NCBI RefSeq assembly: GCF_017487345.1
Contig: NZ_CP062006.1
Span: forward strand, 1,370,001-1,434,000
Length of the DNA stretch: 64,000 nucleotides
Source of the DNA: Brevundimonas pondensis
GTDB taxonomy: Bacteria > Pseudomonadota > Alphaproteobacteria > Caulobacterales > Caulobacteraceae
Reading direction: 5' to 3'
Positions within the stretch are counted from its first letter, which is position 1; every line of letters begins with the position of its first letter. Positions 1 to 8,767 of the stretch are shown here, in pieces. A program made the translations under genes and the position numbers. Under the pieces are notes generated by a model. It was not told the origin of the DNA and made no database searches. It saw only the letters and a program-made list of their open reading frames with translations.

Positions 1-762
1 GTGTGCGCGCTCGGCTTCCTGCTTGGTCTTGTTGGCCTCCATCAGCCGCAGGCGTTCGGCCCGCGTCTTTTCGAAGGTGTCGTAGTTGCCGGTGTAAAGG
101 TCCAGCTTGCGGTTCGACAGTTGCAGGATGTGGGTGCAGACGCCGTTCAGCAGCTCGCGGTCGTGGCTGATGATCAGGGCCGTGTGCGGATAGCGTTTCA
201 ACCGCTGTTCCAGCCACAGGGCGCCTTCCAGATCGAGGTAGTTGGTCGGTTCGTCCAGCAGCAGCATGTCCGGCTCGGCGAACAGGGCGGCAGCCAATGC
301 GACGCGCATCCGCCACCCGCCCGAGAACTCGGCCATCGGGCGCTGCATGTCGTCCTGGCTGAAACCCAGGCCGACCAGGATTTCCGAGGCGCGCGAGGGT
401 GCGCTGTCGGCGTCGATCTCGATCAGGCGGCCCCAGATCTCGCCCATTTCCTCGGGCTCGGCGGTTTCCAGCCGCGTCAGCAGGTCGTGGCGCTCGACGT
501 CGGCCTCAAGGATGGTGTCCAGCACGCTGACGGGCGTGGCGGGGTGTTCCTGGTCCACCGAGCCGATGCGGGCGGTCTTGGGCAGGGAGATTTCATCGCC
601 GTTGGCGGCCAGCTCGCCCAGGATCAGCTTGAACAGGGTCGACTTGCCGATGCCGTTGCGGCCGACCAGGCCCACCTTGGACCCTGGCGGCAGGCTGACG
701 GAGGCGTCATCCAGGAACTCGCGGCCCCAGGCGTTGTAGGTCAGGTTTTTGATCTGCAGCAT
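1..762 (-). CDS. ABC-F family ATP-binding protein, N-terminal part (gene runs off the window)
   Basis: The first 254 residues of a soluble twin-ATPase protein of the ABC-F class, which acts on ribosomes rather than as a transporter. Walker A (GRNGIGKST, about residues 34-42), the ABC signature (FSGGWRMR), Walker B with the ABC-F hallmark [11 protein letters not shown], and the switch histidine (IISHDREL) are all visible. The window edge cuts the protein in the charged linker that joins the two ATPase domains, so the second domain lies outside. The start is the ATG at 762, giving [10 protein letters not shown], the normal ABC-F beginning. The gene is divergent from ndk. Which ABC-F subfamily (Uup, EttA or other) cannot be decided from this half. 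Confidence 0.93.
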   Translation of the reverse strand, partial: MLQIKNLTYNAWGREFLDDASVSLPPGSKVGLVGRNGIGKSTLFKLILGELAANGDEISLPKTARIGSVDQEHPATPVSVLDTILEADVERHDLLTRLETAEPEEMGEIWGRLIEIDADSAPSRASEILVGLGFSQDDMQRPMAEFSGGWRMRVALAAALFAEPDMLLLDEPTNYLDLEGALWLEQRLKRYPHTALIISHDRELLNGVCTHILQLSNRKLDLYTGNYDTFEKTRAERLRLMEANKTKQEAERAH

Positions 763-799
763 GGGAACCGGGAGAAAAAAGGCTTACGCGCGGGGGATA

Positions 800-828
800 T
801 TGGAAAGATGAGTGGCGCTCGCTATAAG
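800..828 (+). promoter_or_regulatory. Candidate sigma-70 type promoter of ndk
   Basis: TTGGAA at 800-805, a 17-nt spacer and TATAAG at 823-828, about 40 nt before the ndk ATG. The hexamers are reasonable matches to the housekeeping consensus, and the spot is the only AT-richer stretch between the divergent ABC-F and ndk genes. No transcript data are available. Confidence 0.5.
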
Positions 829-867
829 CCGCCGACCCTCAAACTCCCAAACAAGAAGTCACTTCCC

Positions 868-1287
868 ATGACCGAACGTACCTTCTCGATCATCAAGCCC
901 GACGCCACGCGCCGCAACCTGACGGGCGCCATCAACGCCGTGATCGAAGGCGCCGGCCTGCGCATCGTCGGCCAACGCCGCGTCAAGCTGACCGAAGCCC
1001 AGGCCAAGAAGTTCTACGAAGTGCACGCCGAGCGTCCCTTCTACGGCGAGCTGGTCTCGCAGATGATCGCCGAGCCGGTCGTCGTGCAGGTGCTGGAAGC
1101 CGAAGGCGCCGTCGCCAAATACCGCGAAGTCATGGGCGCCACCAACCCGAACGACGCCGCTGAAGGCACGATCCGCAAGCTGTTCGCCCTGTCGATCGGC
1201 GAGAACTCGGTCCACGGTTCGGACTCGCTGGAAAACGCCGGCATCGAAATCGCTCAGTTCTTCACCGACGCTGACATCGTTGGCTAA
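868..1287 (+). CDS. ndk: Nucleoside diphosphate kinase
   Basis: Cytoplasmic enzyme that passes the gamma-phosphate of ATP to other nucleoside diphosphates through a phosphohistidine. The 139-residue length is typical of the bacterial family. The phosphate-binding lysine is in FSIIKPDA (K10), and the phosphorylated histidine is H116 in NSVHGSDS. The ATG at 868 fits the family start [12 protein letters not shown]. An open frame extends upstream in phase, but that part is only the antisense of the ABC-F gene. A strong hairpin terminator follows at 1330, so ndk is probably a single-gene transcript. Confidence 0.98.
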   Translation: MTERTFSIIKPDATRRNLTGAINAVIEGAGLRIVGQRRVKLTEAQAKKFYEVHAERPFYGELVSQMIAEPVVVQVLEAEGAVAKYREVMGATNPNDAAEGTIRKLFALSIGENSVHGSDSLENAGIEIAQFFTDADIVG

Positions 1288-1329
1288 GGTTTGAGCAGGC
1301 CGCCTTGTGCGGCTTGGCGAGAACATCAG

Positions 1330-1370
1330 ACGGCCCGCCTTCGGAAACGGAGGCGGGCCGTTTGTTTTTT
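1330..1370 (+). terminator. Rho-independent terminator of ndk
   Basis: An 11-bp perfect GC-rich stem (1330-1340 with 1351-1361) with a 10-nt loop, followed by TTTGTTTTTT. It lies about 40 nt after the ndk stop codon. Confidence 0.85.
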
Positions 1371-1396
1371 GTGCCGCCCTGAGCACACCTGCCGTC

Positions 1397-1425
1397 GTCA
1401 TCCTCGGGTCAAGCCCGAGGATGAC
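1397..1425. repeat. Intergenic palindromic repeat unit
   Basis: Two 12-nt arms (1397-1408 and 1414-1425; GTCATCCTCGGG and its complement) around a 5-nt loop, between the ndk terminator and the peptidase terminator. It has the look of the short palindromic elements scattered between genes in GC-rich alphaproteobacteria. It has no U-tract, so I do not call it a terminator. Confidence 0.5.
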
Positions 1426-1448
1426 GGCAGAGTGGGGAAGACAAAGAA

Positions 1449-1476
1449 ACGGCGTCGGCTTTGCAGCCGACGCCGT
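1449..1476 (-). terminator. Rho-independent terminator of the M13 peptidase gene
   Basis: A perfect 12-bp stem (1449-1460 with 1465-1476) with a 4-nt loop. On the minus strand it is followed by TTTCTTTGTCTTCC, a T-rich tail. It lies 26 nt beyond the stop codon of the minus-strand peptidase gene. Confidence 0.7.
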
Positions 1477-1501
1477 CCTCATGTCCGCAGGGACGTCGGG
1501 C

Positions 1502-3568
1502 CTACCAGATGCGGGCGCGGCCTTCCGGGGCGATGTATTCCGCCTGACCCGGGGTGACGCCGAAGGCGGCGTACCAGGCGTCGATGTTGCGCGGCGGGGT
1601 GGCGGCGCGGGCGGCGCCCGGCGAGTGCGGGTCGGTCGTCAACTGCTCCTTGAGGGCCGCCTCACGCGACTTCTCGCGCCAGACCTGAGCCCAGCCGAGG
1701 AAGACGCGCTGGTCGCCGGTCAGGCCGTCGATGACCGGGGCCGGTTGGCCGTTCAGGCTGCGGTGATAGGCGTCCAGCGCCATCAGCAGCCCGCCCAGAT
1801 CGGCGATGTTCTCGCCCATGGTCAGGTCGCCGTTGATATGCACCCCCGGAACGGGCTCCTGAGCGTCGTAGAGGGCGCCAAGGACCTTGGCGCGTTCTTC
1901 GAAGCGGGCGGCGTCTTCGGGCGTCCACCAGTCGCGCAGGACGCCGTTGGCGTCGGACTTGCGGCCCTGATCGTCGAAGCCGTGCGTGATCTCGTGGCCG
2001 ATGACGGCGCCGATGCCGCCGTAGTTGACCGCCGGATCGGCGTTCGGGTCGAAGAAGGGCGGCTGCAGGATGGCGGCCGGGAAAACGATCTCGTTGCGCG
2101 GCGGGTTGTAGTAGGCGTTCACCGTCTGGGGCGTCATGCCCCATTCCAGCGGATCGACGGGCTGACCGATCTTGCCGCGCTTCCAGGCCCAGTCGAAGGC
2201 TGAGGCGCGCTCGACGTTGCCGTAGAGGTCGCCGGCCGACAGCTCCAGGCCGTCGTAGCTGCGCCACTTGTCTGCATAGCCGATCTTCACGCCGAACTTG
2301 GACATCTTCAGCAGGGCCTGCTCGCGCGTCGGCTCGCTCATCCAGTCCAGGGCCTTGAGGCGCTCGGTCATGGCGGCGCTGAGGTTGCCGACAAGAGCCT
2401 CCATCTGGGTCTTGGACGAGGCCGGGAAGTGCAGGCGGACGTATTCCTGGCCCAGAACCTCGCCCAGCTGGCCGTCGACCAGGGCGACGCCGCGGTTCCA
2501 GCGCGGACGGTTCTCGGGCTGACCGCGCAGGGTCTTGCCACGGAACTCGAAGCGCGAGTCGACGAAGGCGTCTGACAGGTAGGGGCCGGCCTGATCGACG
2601 ATCTGGAAGGCTTCCCACGCCTTCAGCGTGTCCAGAGACGTGTCGGCGAAGACTTGGGCGATGCCTGGGATGGCGGTGTTTTCCATCAGGACGATGGTCG
2701 GCACGTTGGCAATCTGGGCGCCTTGCAGGAAGGCGGTCCAGTCAAAGCCGGGGGCCAGCTTGGCCAGGTCGGCGGTTGCGGCCGGGTTGTAGATCTTGTC
2801 GATCTGGCGACGCTCGACCGTGGTCCAGTGCTTCTCGGCCACCTTGGTCTCGAAAGCCAGGATGTCGGCGGCTGCCTGGGCCGGGTTGTTCCAGCCGGCG
2901 GCCGTCAGGGCGCGGGTGATGTAGGCGACATAGGCCTCGCGCTGAGGCGCGAAGTCGGCCTTCAGATAATAGTCGCGGTCGGGCAGGCCGAGGCCGCCCT
3001 GACCCATGTAGGCCGAGTTGAGGTTGGGGTTCTGCAGGTCCTCGAACACGTCGACGCCGAACAGCGAGCCGCCGAAGCCGGCGTGGCTTTCGCCCATCAG
3101 GCGGGCCATGCCGCTGTGGTCCGCGACGGCGCGCACGGCGGCCAGATCAGCGGCCAGGGGCTGGGCGCCCAGCTGGTTGACGCGGGCCTCGTCCATGAAG
3201 CTGGCGTAGAGGGCGCCGACCTTCTGCGCATTGGCGTTGGTCGGGTTGGCGGCGCTGGCCTCGATGATGGATTTCAGCTGACTCTGGGCGTTTTCATACA
3301 GGACGTCGAACGGACCGAATCGGGCCTTGTCCGAAGGAATCTCGGTGTCCCGCAGATAGGTCCCGTTGGCGTATTCGTTGAAGTCGTCGCCCGGCTTCAC
3401 CGCCAGGTCGCGACCGTTCAGGTCAAAGCCCCAGGGATGGATCTGGGGCGCGTCGTCGGCGGGTGCGGCGGCGTGGCCGGCGTGGGCGTTCTGGGCCGAG
3501 GCGGCTTGAGCGGAGAGCGCGAGGGCGAGCGCCAGGCCGGCGGCGCCCATCAGGCGGGTCTTGGACAT
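1502..3568 (-). CDS. Secreted M13 (neprilysin/PepO-like) zinc metallopeptidase
   Basis: A 688-residue exported endopeptidase, full length for bacterial M13 enzymes. Residues 1-25 form a signal peptide (SKTRLMGAAGLALALALS ... ASAQ). The zinc site is HEITH at 525-529, with the third ligand E586 in GENIADLGG. These are the two signature motifs of the family. The ATG at 3568 is chosen because it begins the signal peptide; the frame stays open 255 nt further but has no signal sequence there. It is expected to act in the periplasm or outside the cell on small peptides. A terminator-like hairpin follows. Confidence 0.95.
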   Translation of the reverse strand: MSKTRLMGAAGLALALALSAQAASAQNAHAGHAAAPADDAPQIHPWGFDLNGRDLAVKPGDDFNEYANGTYLRDTEIPSDKARFGPFDVLYENAQSQLKSIIEASAANPTNANAQKVGALYASFMDEARVNQLGAQPLAADLAAVRAVADHSGMARLMGESHAGFGGSLFGVDVFEDLQNPNLNSAYMGQGGLGLPDRDYYLKADFAPQREAYVAYITRALTAAGWNNPAQAAADILAFETKVAEKHWTTVERRQIDKIYNPAATADLAKLAPGFDWTAFLQGAQIANVPTIVLMENTAIPGIAQVFADTSLDTLKAWEAFQIVDQAGPYLSDAFVDSRFEFRGKTLRGQPENRPRWNRGVALVDGQLGEVLGQEYVRLHFPASSKTQMEALVGNLSAAMTERLKALDWMSEPTREQALLKMSKFGVKIGYADKWRSYDGLELSAGDLYGNVERASAFDWAWKRGKIGQPVDPLEWGMTPQTVNAYYNPPRNEIVFPAAILQPPFFDPNADPAVNYGGIGAVIGHEITHGFDDQGRKSDANGVLRDWWTPEDAARFEERAKVLGALYDAQEPVPGVHINGDLTMGENIADLGGLLMALDAYHRSLNGQPAPVIDGLTGDQRVFLGWAQVWREKSREAALKEQLTTDPHSPGAARAATPPRNIDAWYAAFGVTPGQAEYIAPEGRARIW

Positions 3569-3689
3569 CGGGTCTTCCCATGTGGAAACAGCGAGCGGTC
3601 GCCAGCAGAACTGGTCCGATCGTTCGCGGGGAAACTGCTCCTGCCTGCGACGCCCTGTCGCATTAAAAATCGTTAAGGTTGGCTGCGAT

Positions 3690-4280
3690 TCAGCGGGCGA
3701 CGAAGGCCGCCAGGGTCTGCGGATACAGCCTATGCTCCGCCGCCTTGACCCGCTCGGACAGGGTTTCAGCGTCATCGTCCGGCAGGATCGGCACACGCGT
3801 TTGACCCAGGACCGGGCCCTCATCGACGCCTTCTGTCACGATGTGGACCGTGCAGCCCGCCTCAAGGTCGCCAGCCTCAATGGCGCGCGCATGGGTGTTC
3901 AGGCCGGGATAGAGGGGCAGCAGCGACGGGTGGATGTTGACCATCCGCCCCGCCCATTTCCGTACCAGCCAGGGCGTCAGCAGGCGCATGTAGCCGGCCA
4001 GGGCGATGACCTCGACCTTGCGTTCGGCAAGCAGGGCGTCGATGGCGCGCTCATGCGCCTCACGGTCCTTGCCGAACGCCTTGTGCTCGACGGCCAGGGC
4101 CTCGACCCCGGCGGCGCGCGCCTTGTCCAACCCCGCCACGTCCGCGACGTTGGAGACGACGACCACGACTTCATAGGGCGCGTCGGCTGCCTGACCGGCG
4201 GCGATCAGCGAGGCCATGTTGGTGCCGGAGCCGGAGATCAGCACCGCCACGCGCGTCTTGGGCTTGCGGGTTTCAGTCAT
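3690..4280 (-). CDS. purN: Phosphoribosylglycinamide formyltransferase (GAR transformylase)
   Basis: Third step of purine synthesis: transfers the formyl group of 10-formyl-THF to glycinamide ribonucleotide. The 196-residue length is standard. The nucleotide-binding loop is LISGSGTNMASLI. The catalytic Asn-His pair lies in VNIHPSLLP, and the catalytic aspartate lies in the stretch VTEGVDEGPVLGQ. In many relatives purN follows purM directly. Here the two genes keep the same strand but are separated by a divergent S10 peptidase gene at 4449-6041. Confidence 0.97.
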   Translation of the reverse strand: MTETRKPKTRVAVLISGSGTNMASLIAAGQAADAPYEVVVVVSNVADVAGLDKARAAGVEALAVEHKAFGKDREAHERAIDALLAERKVEVIALAGYMRLLTPWLVRKWAGRMVNIHPSLLPLYPGLNTHARAIEAGDLEAGCTVHIVTEGVDEGPVLGQTRVPILPDDDAETLSERVKAAEHRLYPQTLAAFVAR

Positions 4281-4448
4281 GGAGCGGCTCGGGCGACAGA
4301 TCGGGGAGGAGGCGAGGGATGCGGCGGCAGCGGCTGCTTGGCAAGCCCATGCCGCTGATCAGGGCGTTATAAAGTCCGTTGCCGGATCGCCCGACTTGGC
4401 GTTAGCGTCCCGGCGCCGGGATGTCCGGCGCGTGAGGGGGAGTTCACA

Positions 4449-6041
4449 ATGCGTCATCTGCTTACCGCCGTCTGTGCGACGGCGCTGCTGGCTGTGCCGA
4501 TGGTTTCCGCGGCTCAAGAAGCGTCCGGCGGCGGCTCCGGCCCGGTTCGCTCGGCTTCGGACCGTCTGCGCAACGCCAACGCTGAGCAGGTGGAGCGCAA
4601 CTGGGCACGCGCCACGCCGGAAGAGAAGGAGGTGACGACCAGCCATTCGATCACCGCCCACGGCCGCGTCATGCGCTACAAGGCCACGGCTGGCACCCTG
4701 ACCATTCGCGACGACGCGGGCATGCCGACGGCCAGCCTGTTCTACGTCGCATACACCCTGGACGGTCAGCCGGTCGGGCGGCGTCCGGTGACCTACCTCT
4801 ATAACGGCGGGCCGGGCTCGCCGACGGTCTGGCTGCACATGGGCGCCTTCGGGCCGGTGCGGGTGCTGACGGATGATCCGGTGGTCGAGCGCCCGGCGCC
4901 CTTCAACGTCGGCCCCAATGACATGACCCTGCTGGACAAGACCGACCTGGTCTTCATCGACATGGTCGGCGCTGGCTATTCGCGCCCTCTGGCCGAGACG
5001 CCGGGTTCGACTTTCTGGGGCGTGGATCAGGACGCCGACGCCTTCACCCGCGCCATCATGCGCTACACGACCAAGTTCAACCGCTGGTCCAGCCCGAAAT
5101 ACGTCCTGGGCGAAAGCTACGGCACACTACGCACGGGGGCGGTGGCGCATCAGCTGGAAAGCCGGGGGATGTCGTTGAACGGCGTCATCCTGCTGTCGTC
5201 GATCATGAACTACGGCGTGCGCCAGCCGGGCTATGCGCAGAACTTCATCACCCTGCTGCCGACCTATGCGGCGACGGCCTGGTATCACAACAAGGTCCCG
5301 AACCGTCCGGCCACGATCGAGGCCCATGTCCAGCGGGCGCGTGACTTCGCCATGGGGCCCTATGCGGCGGCCCTGGCCAAGGGCCACATGATCTCGGACG
5401 CCGAGCGCGCCCAGATCGCCCAGCAGATGAGCGAGCTGATCGGCGTCTCGCCGACCTTCATCGACAACGCCAATCTGCGGGTCGAACTGTCGCCCTTCCG
5501 CAAGGAGCTGCTGCGAGACCGCCGCGAGACCATCGGCCGTCTGGACACCCGCTATCTGGGCATGGACGCCGACGCCGTGGGCGGCGAGCCGGAGGAAGAC
5601 CCGTCGAGCAGCGCCATCACCGGGGCCTATTTCGGCGTCTTCAACGACTATATCGCCAATACGCTGAACTTCCGCACCGACATGGATTATCGCCAGTCGG
5701 CGCGCGGCCTGCCGGGGTTCAACTGGAACTGGAGCCACCGCCCGCCAGTGGGCGGTCCGCAGACCACGCCGAACACGGCGGTTGATCTGGCCACGACCAT
5801 GCGGCGCAATCCGCACCTGAAGGTGCTGGCGCTGAACGGCTATTACGACGCCGCCACGCCCTTCTTCTCGACCGAGTTCGACCTGGCGCAGATGATGCTG
5901 GAGCCGCACCTGCGAGACAATCTGGAGTTCACCTATTATGAGGGCGGGCACATGATGTACACGAGCCGCAAGGCGCTTGAGGAACTGCACGTCGATCTGG
6001 CCAAGTTCTATGACGAGACCCAGAACGGCGGCGTGCGCTGA
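4449..6041 (+). CDS. Secreted S10 family serine carboxypeptidase-like peptidase
   Basis: A 530-residue alpha/beta hydrolase with an N-terminal signal peptide (MRHLLTAVCATALLAVPMVSAA). The oxyanion region NGGPGSPTVW lies at about 119-128, the nucleophile is S223 in GESYG, D467 is in GYYDAATPF and H501 is in EGGHMMYT. This is the complete triad in the S10 order. It is probably a periplasmic or outer-face exopeptidase. The gene stands between purN and purM and points the opposite way to both. A bidirectional terminator follows, consistent with an independent transcript. The substrate cannot be read from sequence. Confidence 0.93.
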   Translation: MRHLLTAVCATALLAVPMVSAAQEASGGGSGPVRSASDRLRNANAEQVERNWARATPEEKEVTTSHSITAHGRVMRYKATAGTLTIRDDAGMPTASLFYVAYTLDGQPVGRRPVTYLYNGGPGSPTVWLHMGAFGPVRVLTDDPVVERPAPFNVGPNDMTLLDKTDLVFIDMVGAGYSRPLAETPGSTFWGVDQDADAFTRAIMRYTTKFNRWSSPKYVLGESYGTLRTGAVAHQLESRGMSLNGVILLSSIMNYGVRQPGYAQNFITLLPTYAATAWYHNKVPNRPATIEAHVQRARDFAMGPYAAALAKGHMISDAERAQIAQQMSELIGVSPTFIDNANLRVELSPFRKELLRDRRETIGRLDTRYLGMDADAVGGEPEEDPSSSAITGAYFGVFNDYIANTLNFRTDMDYRQSARGLPGFNWNWSHRPPVGGPQTTPNTAVDLATTMRRNPHLKVLALNGYYDAATPFFSTEFDLAQMMLEPHLRDNLEFTYYEGGHMMYTSRKALEELHVDLAKFYDETQNGGVR

Positions 6042-6060
6042 CGTTTCGGCGGTAAAGAAA

Positions 6061-6088
6061 AAGGCCCCGGTCGCGAGACCGGGGCCTT
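6061..6088. terminator. Bidirectional terminator between the S10 peptidase and purM
   Basis: A 12-bp stem (6061-6072 with 6077-6088; AAGGCCCCGGTC and its complement) with a 4-nt loop. It is preceded by an A-rich run and followed by TTGTCGTTT, so it can serve both of the converging genes. Confidence 0.8.
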
Positions 6089-6110
6089 TGTCGTTTCAGG
6101 CGCTGAAAGC

Positions 6111-7148
6111 TCAGGCGGCTTCCAGCTGTCCGCAGATGAAGGCTTCCTCGCCTGCATTCAGCAGGGCGGCCAGGACCGGCTCGGCGTTTTCCGGCGAGAC
6201 GATCAGCATGAAGCCGACGCCGCAGTTGAAGGTGCGGCGCAGTTCGTGATCAGAAATGCCGCCGACAACGCCCAGCCATTCGAAGACCGGGGGCAGGGAC
6301 CAGGCGTTCCAGTCGAAGGCGGCCTGCAGGCCCTCGGCGATGCAGCGCGGCGGGTTTTCGATCAGGCCGCCGCCCGTGATGTGGGCCGCGCCCTTGATCA
6401 GGCCGGCCTTCATCAGCGGCAGGATCGGCTTCACATAGATGCGGGTCGGCTCCATCAGGGCCTGGGCCAGGGTGCAGTCCTTGGCGAAGGGGGCGTCGTC
6501 GCCCCAGGCCAGGCCGGACTTCTCGACCACCTTGCGGATCAGCGAATAGCCGTTCGAGTGCGGACCCGAGGAGGCCAGACCGATGATGATGTCGCCAGCC
6601 TTCTGTTGATCCAGATAGGGCAGGACCTGACCGCGCTCGACGGCGCCGACCGAGAAGCCGGCCAGATCATAGTCGCCGCCCGAATACATGCCCGGCATTT
6701 CGGCCGTCTCGCCGCCGACCAGGGCGCTGCCCGACTGACGGCAGCCCTCGGCGATGCCGGCGACGACGCGGCGCGCGGCGTCCACGTCCAGCTTGCCGGT
6801 GGCGTAGTAGTCCAGGAACATCAGCGGCTCGGCGCCCTGCGCCAGCAGGTCGTTGACGCACATGGCGACCAGATCGACGCCCACGCCGTCATGACGGCCG
6901 GTTTCGATAGCGATCTTCAGCTTGGTGCCGACGCCGTCCGTGGTGGTGACGATCAGCGGGTCTTCAAAACCGGCGGCCTTCAGGTCGAACAGGGCGCCGA
7001 ATCCGCCCAGCGAAGCCTCGGCGCCAGGGCGGCGAGTCGACTTGGCCAGCGGCTTGATAGCATCGACCAACATTTCTCCGGCGTCGATATCCACGCCTGC
7101 ATCGGCGTAGGTAAGGCCGTTTTTCAGGGCTTCAGGGGTGTCGCTCAT
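6111..7148 (-). CDS. purM: Phosphoribosylformylglycinamidine cyclo-ligase (AIR synthetase)
   Basis: ATP-dependent ring closure of FGAM to AIR, the fifth step of purine synthesis. The 345-residue length is normal. Family blocks are clear: [14 protein letters not shown] at the N-terminus, [24 protein letters not shown] and [12 protein letters not shown]. The start ATG at 7148 gives [11 protein letters not shown]. It is transcribed divergently from rnd. Confidence 0.98.
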   Translation of the reverse strand: MSDTPEALKNGLTYADAGVDIDAGEMLVDAIKPLAKSTRRPGAEASLGGFGALFDLKAAGFEDPLIVTTTDGVGTKLKIAIETGRHDGVGVDLVAMCVNDLLAQGAEPLMFLDYYATGKLDVDAARRVVAGIAEGCRQSGSALVGGETAEMPGMYSGGDYDLAGFSVGAVERGQVLPYLDQQKAGDIIIGLASSGPHSNGYSLIRKVVEKSGLAWGDDAPFAKDCTLAQALMEPTRIYVKPILPLMKAGLIKGAAHITGGGLIENPPRCIAEGLQAAFDWNAWSLPPVFEWLGVVGGISDHELRRTFNCGVGFMLIVSPENAEPVLAALLNAGEEAFICGQLEAA

Positions 7149-7192
7149 CGGTCACGGCTCGAAATCGGGGGCGAAAATCTGTCGCGGCGCTC

Positions 7193-7223
7193 TTGCCACA
7201 ACGGCGTCGCGCGGGGCTATAGC
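7193..7223 (+). promoter_or_regulatory. Candidate promoter of rnd; the transcript may be leaderless
   Basis: TTGCCA at 7193-7198, and CTATAG (7217-7222) or TATAGC (7218-7223) after 18-19 nt. The rnd ATG is at 7230, about where transcription would begin, and no Shine-Dalgarno sequence lies between. Leaderless mRNAs are common in Caulobacter, so this is plausible but unproven. Confidence 0.4.
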
Positions 7224-7229
7224 ATCGGA

Positions 7230-8381
7230 ATGACGCCAATCACCACCAATGACGCGCTAATCGAGTTCTGTGAACGTCTGGCCAAGGCCCCGTTCATCAC
7301 GGTCGATACCGAATTCATGCGCGAGACGACCTACTGGCCCAAGCTTTGCCTGATCCAGGCCGCTTCGCCGACGGACGCCGCCATCATCGATCCGATGGCC
7401 GAGGATCTGAACCTGGAGCCCTTCCTCGCCCTGCTGCGCGACGAATCGATCATCAAGGTCTTCCACGCCGCCCGCCAGGACGTCGAAATCTTCAACCGCT
7501 TGGGCGCCATGCCCAAGCCCATGTTCGACACCCAGGTCGCGGCCATGGCCGCCGGCTTCGGCGATCAGGTCAGCTATGAGCAGCTGGTGCGCCAGATGCT
7601 GCGTCAGGAACTGGACAAGGGCAGCCGCTTCACCGACTGGGCGCGCCGTCCGCTGTCGGAGGCGCAGCTGGTCTATGCCCTGGGCGACGTGACCCACCTG
7701 GCCGCGCTCTATCCCAAGCTGCGCGACCGGCTTCAGAAGGAAGGTCGTCTGGACTGGGTCATGTCCGAAATGGGCGCCCTGACCGATCCGGCCCTCTATG
7801 ACACCACGCCCGAGAATGCGTGGAAGCGCCTGAAGCCCAAGAAGTTCAGCGCCAAATACCTGGCCGCCTTTGTCGCCACCGCCGTCTGGCGCGAGCGCGC
7901 GGCCCAGGAACGCGATCAGCCGCGCGGCCGCATCCTCAAGGACGAGGGCATCGACGAGATCGCGGTTCAGGCCCCGACCGACCCTGAGGCCTTCAACCGC
8001 CTGCGTTCGGTGCCCAAGGGCTTTGGCGGTTCGCGCCTGGGTCTGGAACTGGCCGCTGAACTGAAGCGCGTCCTGGCTGACCCGGAAGCCCATGCGCCCA
8101 AGCTGGAGCGCCCGGCGCACAGCCAGCCAGCCCCGCCGTCGGTGGTGGAACTGCTGAAGGTGCTGCTGAAGGCCAAGAGCGACAACGCCGGCGTGGCCAC
8201 CAAGCTGATCGCCAACGTCGCCGATCTGGAAAAGATCGCCAATGACGACAACGCCGACGTCGAGGCCATGAAGGGCTGGCGCCGCCAGCTGTTCGGCGAC
8301 GACGCCCTGAAGCTCAAGAAGGGCGAGATCGCCCTGGTTCTGAACGGCTCGCGCGTCGAAGTCGTCGAAATCGAAGGCTAG
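7230..8381 (+). CDS. rnd: Ribonuclease D
   Basis: A 3'-5' exoribonuclease that trims the 3' ends of tRNA precursors and other structured RNAs. The 383 residues match RNase D. The DEDD exonuclease site is visible: D26 and E28 in VDTEFMRE, D84 in ARQDVEIF, and Y149/D153 in YALGDVTHL, making it the DEDDy subtype. A helical HRDC-type region follows from about residue 200. The ATG at 7230 is chosen because the exonuclease fold starts directly after it; the long upstream frame is antisense to purM. Confidence 0.96.
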   Translation: MTPITTNDALIEFCERLAKAPFITVDTEFMRETTYWPKLCLIQAASPTDAAIIDPMAEDLNLEPFLALLRDESIIKVFHAARQDVEIFNRLGAMPKPMFDTQVAAMAAGFGDQVSYEQLVRQMLRQELDKGSRFTDWARRPLSEAQLVYALGDVTHLAALYPKLRDRLQKEGRLDWVMSEMGALTDPALYDTTPENAWKRLKPKKFSAKYLAAFVATAVWRERAAQERDQPRGRILKDEGIDEIAVQAPTDPEAFNRLRSVPKGFGGSRLGLELAAELKRVLADPEAHAPKLERPAHSQPAPPSVVELLKVLLKAKSDNAGVATKLIANVADLEKIANDDNADVEAMKGWRRQLFGDDALKLKKGEIALVLNGSRVEVVEIEG

Positions 8382-8387
8382 TCGGGA

Positions 8388-8756
8388 TTATGCTGGCGGT
8401 GACGCCGGCTCCCACAGCTCGATCGGATTGCCCTCGGGATCGTGGATGCGCGCAAAGCGTCCGATCTCGGGGGTTGCGTCCCATTCCGGCTTGGTGATGA
8501 CCTCGATCCCGGCGGCTTTCAGCGAGGCGATCAGGTCGTCCAGCCCCTCGACCCGCAGGTTCAGCATCCAGCGGTGGTCGGCGGCGAAATAGTCGCTGTC
8601 TTCCTTGAACGGCGCGAAGACGGTCGGTCCGGCCTGCTGGTTCCAGATCCAGACGTTTTCCGGCGCCCCGACGCCGAGGTGGGTCAGATACCAGTCGGCC
8701 AGGGCCTTGGTGTCTCTGGAGCGGAAGAAGAAGCCGCCGATTCCGGTCACGGGCAT
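8388..8756 (-). CDS. VOC (glyoxalase/bleomycin-resistance fold) protein
   Basis: A 122-residue single-domain member of the vicinal oxygen chelate superfamily. It opens with the characteristic GIGGFFFRSRDTKALADWY and ends with IHDPEGNPIELWEP, whose glutamate is the usual metal ligand. A good Shine-Dalgarno (AGAGGA) precedes the ATG at 8756. The substrate is not predictable: members include dioxygenases, isomerases and antibiotic-binding proteins. It converges with rnd, 6 nt from its stop, and lies downstream of ppx on the same strand. Confidence 0.85.
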   Translation of the reverse strand: MPVTGIGGFFFRSRDTKALADWYLTHLGVGAPENVWIWNQQAGPTVFAPFKEDSDYFAADHRWMLNLRVEGLDDLIASLKAAGIEVITKPEWDATPEIGRFARIHDPEGNPIELWEPASPPA

Positions 8757-8767
8757 GGATCGTTCCT

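Noticed and set aside
1..867. Long plus-strand frame running in phase into ndk
   Set aside because: It is the antisense of the ABC-F gene. The minus-strand product has all ABC motifs, and ndk has its own normal start.
3663..3676. CtrA site TTAA-N6-TTAA upstream of the M13 peptidase
   Set aside because: The spacing is 6 instead of 7, and no supporting context was found.
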